Below, in pieces: positions 61,255 to 64,000 of a DNA stretch of 64,000 nucleotides. The stretch is from Microbacterium halophytorum. GTDB lineage: Bacteria > Actinomycetota > Actinomycetes > Actinomycetales > Microbacteriaceae. Position 1 is the stretch's first letter. Every line of letters starts with the position of its first letter. The stretch is taken from the NCBI RefSeq assembly GCF_002970975.1, contig NZ_PNFA01000006.1:124001-188000 (forward strand). The letters are read 5' to 3'. The position numbers were made by a program, and so were the translations under genes. A model generated the notes under the pieces. The model was not told the origin of the DNA. It worked only from the letters and a program-made list of their open reading frames with translations, and searched no databases.

Positions 61255-62820
61255 GTGGACACGACCCACACTTTCGACTACGTGATCGTCGGCGGCGGTT
61301 CCGCGGGTGCCGCGGTCGCCGCCCGCCTGAGCGAGGACCCGCAGGTCACGGTCGGCCTGCTCGAGGCCGGCCCGAGCGACACCGACCAGGACGTCGTGCT
61401 GCAGCTGAACCGCTGGATGGAGCTGCTCGAGTCGGGCTTCGATTGGGACTACCCGATCGAGGAGCAGGAGAACGGGAACTCGTTCATGCGGCACGCGCGG
61501 GCCAAGGTGCTCGGGGGCTGTTCGTCGCACAACTCGTGCATCGCCTTCTGGGCGCCGCGCGAGGACCTCGATGAGTGGGAGCAGCGCTTCGGCGCGACCG
61601 GGTGGGGCTCCGAGCACACGTACCCGCTGTACAAGAGGCTCGAGACGAACGACCAGCCGGGCGAGCACCACGGCCACGACGGGCCCGTGCACCTGATGAA
61701 CGTGCCGCCGAACGACCCGGCCGGCGTCGCGCTGCTGGACGCGGCCGAGCAGGCGGGGATCCCGCGCGTGCAGTTCAACGACGGCACGACCGTCGTCAAC
61801 GGTGCGAACTTCTTCCAGGTGAACCGCAGGGCGGACGGCACGCGTTCGTCGTCGTCGGTGTCGTATCTGCACCCGATCCTGGGCCGCGAGAACCTCACGA
61901 TCCTCACGGGGCAGCACGTGAAGGAGATCGAGTTCGACGCGGACAACGCCGCGACGGGCGTGATCAGCATCGACAACGCGTTCGGGCGCCCCTCGCGGAT
62001 CGGTGCGAACCGCGAGGTCGTCGTCTCGGCAGGCGCCATCAACTCGCCGCAGCTGCTGATGCTCTCGGGCATCGGCCCCGCCGACCACCTGCGCGAGGTG
62101 GGCATCGATGTGCGCGTGGACTCGCCGGGCGTCGGCTCGAACCTCGCCGACCATCCCGAGGGCGTGGTGCAGTGGGAGTCGAAGAAGAAGATGGTGCGCG
62201 ATTCGACCCAGTGGTGGGAGATCGGCATCTTCGCGCCGACGGAGGAGGGCCTGGACCGCCCCGACCTGATGATGCACTACGGCTCGGTGCCGTTCGACAT
62301 GCACACCTACCGCCAGGGCTACCCGACGGCCGAGGAGATGATCTGCCTCACGCCGAACGTGACGCACGCCCGTTCGCGCGGCACCGTGCGGCTGCGTTCG
62401 ATCGACTACCGGGACAAGCCGAAGGTCGACCCGCGCTACTTCACGGACCCGGAGGGCCACGACATGCGGGTGATGACGGCCGGCATCCGGAAGGCGCGCG
62501 AGATCATGGCGCAGCCCGCCATGGCGGAGTGGGCAGGGCGCGAGCTCGCGCCGGGGCCCGACGCGCAGACCGACGAGGAGCTGGCGGAGTACATCCGGAC
62601 GACGCACAACACGGTGTACCACCCGGTCGGAACGGTGCGGATGGGCCCGGCGGACGACGCCGGGTCGCCGCTCGACCCGCAGCTGCGCGTGAAGGGTGTG
62701 ACCCGGCTCCGCGTGGTGGACGCGTCTGCGATGCCGGAGATCGTGACGGTCAACCCGAACATCACGGTGATGATGATGGGCGAGAAGTGCGCCGACCTGA
62801 TCAGGGCGGAAGGCGCCTGA
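61255..62820 (+). CDS. betA: Choline dehydrogenase (GMC oxidoreductase)
   Basis: BetA oxidises choline to betaine aldehyde. The 521-residue GMC flavoprotein has the FAD motif VIVGGGSAGAAVAARLSEDP near residue 11, GMC signature 1 KVLGGCSSHNSC near 85, the catalytic His region HNTVYHPVGTVRMG near 465 and the C-terminal ITVMMMGEKCADLI. The GTG start follows TTGAGGAGA. Together with betT and betB it converts imported choline to the osmoprotectant glycine betaine. Confidence 0.93.
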   Translation: MDTTHTFDYVIVGGGSAGAAVAARLSEDPQVTVGLLEAGPSDTDQDVVLQLNRWMELLESGFDWDYPIEEQENGNSFMRHARAKVLGGCSSHNSCIAFWAPREDLDEWEQRFGATGWGSEHTYPLYKRLETNDQPGEHHGHDGPVHLMNVPPNDPAGVALLDAAEQAGIPRVQFNDGTTVVNGANFFQVNRRADGTRSSSSVSYLHPILGRENLTILTGQHVKEIEFDADNAATGVISIDNAFGRPSRIGANREVVVSAGAINSPQLLMLSGIGPADHLREVGIDVRVDSPGVGSNLADHPEGVVQWESKKKMVRDSTQWWEIGIFAPTEEGLDRPDLMMHYGSVPFDMHTYRQGYPTAEEMICLTPNVTHARSRGTVRLRSIDYRDKPKVDPRYFTDPEGHDMRVMTAGIRKAREIMAQPAMAEWAGRELAPGPDAQTDEELAEYIRTTHNTVYHPVGTVRMGPADDAGSPLDPQLRVKGVTRLRVVDASAMPEIVTVNPNITVMMMGEKCADLIRAEGA

Positions 62821-62923
62821 TCGCATGCGACGGAGCGGGCCGGTGCCTTCGGGCGCCGGCCCGCTCCTCCGTTCCCCGCCGCCGCTCGCGTCGCTGGGCG
62901 CACGGGCGCGGGATAATGGGGGC

Positions 62924-63289
62924 ATGGTGATGTGTCCGTGCGGGTGGGGCGAGTACGCCTCGTGCTGCGGCCCGCTGCACGAGGGCGAGCGCGCGGCGAC
63001 GACGCCCGAGGAGCTGATGAGGTCGCGCTACGCGGCGTTCGCCAAGGGCGACGCGTTCTATCTCGCCCGCACGTGGCACCCGCGCACGCGGCCCGACGAC
63101 GTCTCGGCCGATCCGTCCATCCGGTGGACGGGCCTCGACGTGCTGGCGTCGGCCTCCGACGGCGAGACGGGCACGGTCGACTTCGTCGCCCGCTACGTCG
63201 ACAGTTCGGGGCCGGGCGAGCTGCGCGAGCACTCGCGCTTCGCGCGCCGCGCTGGTCGCTGGGTGTACGTCGACGGCGACGTCGGCTGA
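62924..63289 (+). CDS. YchJ-family SEC-C-motif protein
   Basis: The 121-residue protein begins MVMCPCGWGEYASCC, a SEC-C-type zinc motif (CPCG followed by CC) near residue 4, then a NTF2-like domain with LMRSRYAAFAKGDAFYLARTWHP near residue 40, typical of the UPF0225/YchJ family. Its biochemical role is not known; SEC-C motifs bind zinc and proteins such as SecB in other settings. It is 104 bases after betA and may have its own promoter. Confidence 0.88.
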   Translation: MVMCPCGWGEYASCCGPLHEGERAATTPEELMRSRYAAFAKGDAFYLARTWHPRTRPDDVSADPSIRWTGLDVLASASDGETGTVDFVARYVDSSGPGELREHSRFARRAGRWVYVDGDVG

Positions 63290-63311
63290 GGCCGGAGCCC
63301 GGCGTGGCCCG

Positions 63312-63779
63312 TCAGGCCCCGGACGCGCGCACGAAGTCGACGACGTGCGGCGCTCCGGCTTCGATCAGGTCGAGCGTCTCCTCGAAGCCGTCGCGGTCGC
63401 CGAACCAGGGGTCGCTGACGTCGGCGTCGGTCGCGCCGGGGACGAACTCCATCCAGAGGCGCGTGCGGTCGGGGTCGGCCCCGCGGCGCACGAGCGCGTC
63501 GCGGTGCTGGCGCGTCATCGCCAGGATCAGGTCGGCGGCCGCGTCGTCTGTGTCGCCCACCCAGCGGGCGGTGCGCTCGGGAACCGCGTAGCCGCGGGCG
63601 TCGAGGGCCGACGCTGCGCGCGGATCGATCGGGTTGCCGAGCTCTTCCGAGCTGATGCCGGAGGAGACGACCTCGGCGTCGACGCCGGCCTCCGCGAGCC
63701 TGTCGCGCAGCACGACCTCGGCCATGGGCGACCGGCAGATGTTCCCTGTGCAGACGGCGACGATCGTGGTGATGCTCAC
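63312..63779 (-). CDS. Low-molecular-weight protein tyrosine phosphatase
   Basis: The protein is about 155 residues and carries the active-site loop VCTGNICRSP (C-x5-R-S) near its start and the general-acid motif DPWFGD near residue 120, which define the family. Such enzymes remove phosphate from protein tyrosine or act in exopolysaccharide control. The GTG used here follows GGGTGGG; a second GTG three codons upstream (63788) is also possible. It is divergent from coaE over about 35 bases. Confidence 0.92.
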   Translation of the reverse strand: MSITTIVAVCTGNICRSPMAEVVLRDRLAEAGVDAEVVSSGISSEELGNPIDPRAASALDARGYAVPERTARWVGDTDDAAADLILAMTRQHRDALVRRGADPDRTRLWMEFVPGATDADVSDPWFGDRDGFEETLDLIEAGAPHVVDFVRASGA

Positions 63780-63816
63780 CCGACCCACCCTACTGCGAGC
63801 GCCCTAGGCTGGGCGC

Positions 63817-64000
63817 ATGCCCCTCATCGCACTCACCGGCGGGATCGCCTCCGGGAAGTCCACGATCGCCCGTCGGCTCGCCTCCCGCGGCGCGGTCGTC
63901 GTCGACGCCGACGCGACGGTGCGCGAGCTGCAGGCCCCGGGGGAGCCCGTCACGCTCGCGATCGGTGAGGCGTTCCCCGGCGTCGTCGGCGCGGACGGGG
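63817..64000 (+). CDS. coaE: Dephospho-CoA kinase (5' part only)
   Basis: CoaE phosphorylates dephospho-CoA at the last step of coenzyme A synthesis. The window ends after 61 codons. The visible N-terminus is MPLIALTGGIASGKSTIAR with the P-loop GGIASGKS, and VVVDADATVRELQAPG with the conserved Asp pair. The gene is open to the right edge. It is preceded by the PTP gene on the other strand, not directly by rpsA as in many relatives. Confidence 0.93.
   Translation, partial: MPLIALTGGIASGKSTIARRLASRGAVVVDADATVRELQAPGEPVTLAIGEAFPGVVGADG

Overview
The window is a piece of a high-GC actinobacterial chromosome, most likely Microbacteriaceae (Microbacterium-like). This rests on the very GC-rich codon use, many GTG starts, DtxR/IdeR-type iron boxes, a one-piece ssrA, and the protein types (SorC-regulated glp genes, dual-ATPase peptide importer, FGGY gluconate kinase, GH51 arabinofuranosidase operon). 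No phage, insertion sequence, CRISPR array or defence island was found. It is mostly core metabolism interleaved with catabolic and uptake operons, each with its own regulator and, in several cases, a visible candidate operator.

Left part (1-21 kb): an iron-box-controlled iron-siderophore ATPase and binding protein that run off toward the left edge; a complete peptide-type ABC importer (binding lipoprotein, two permeases, fused double ATPase); lipA-lipB with a divergent TetR regulator; ffh; a glycerol module (glpD, divergent SorC-type regulator, glpK) with a shared inverted-repeat operator candidate; then a five-gene, overlap-coupled siderophore uptake operon (binding protein, two FecCD permeases, ATPase, siderophore-interacting reductase) behind two iron boxes.

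Middle (21-38.6 kb): rpsP-KH protein-rimM-trmD; a 14-TM MFS exporter with an M20 peptidase; ssrA (tmRNA) followed by two 64-bp direct repeats and a strong terminator; a gluconate/idonate operon (divergent GntR regulator, gntP, SDR, MDR dehydrogenase, FGGY kinase); a fatty acid desaturase; ppc; a small lipoprotein coupled to a HisN-type phosphatase; tRNA-Lys(CTT).

Right part (38.6-64 kb): an arabinoside operon (binding protein, two permeases, GH51 arabinofuranosidase, LacI regulator) with a clear promoter and paired AACGTT operators; a small membrane protein; trehalose synthesis otsA-otsB; ilvB-ilvN-ilvC followed by a run of four hairpins; a DEAD-box RNA helicase; a DksA/TraR-type zinc protein; an MHS-type MFS transporter; rpsA; a choline-to-betaine cassette (BCCT transporter, betaine aldehyde dehydrogenase, choline dehydrogenase); a SEC-C/YchJ protein; a low-molecular-weight tyrosine phosphatase; and the first 184 bases of coaE.

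Taken together, the cell can take up ferric siderophores by two systems, peptides, gluconate, arabinosides and choline. It can make trehalose and glycine betaine as compatible solutes, use glycerol through GlpK/GlpD, and feed anaplerosis through Ppc. No strongly convincing new system was found. The most unusual signals are the repeat pair at the ssrA 3' end, the hairpin run after ilvC, and a sorbitol/idonate-type dehydrogenase without its structural-zinc cysteines. All coordinates, starts and motifs were read by eye; no database search was run.
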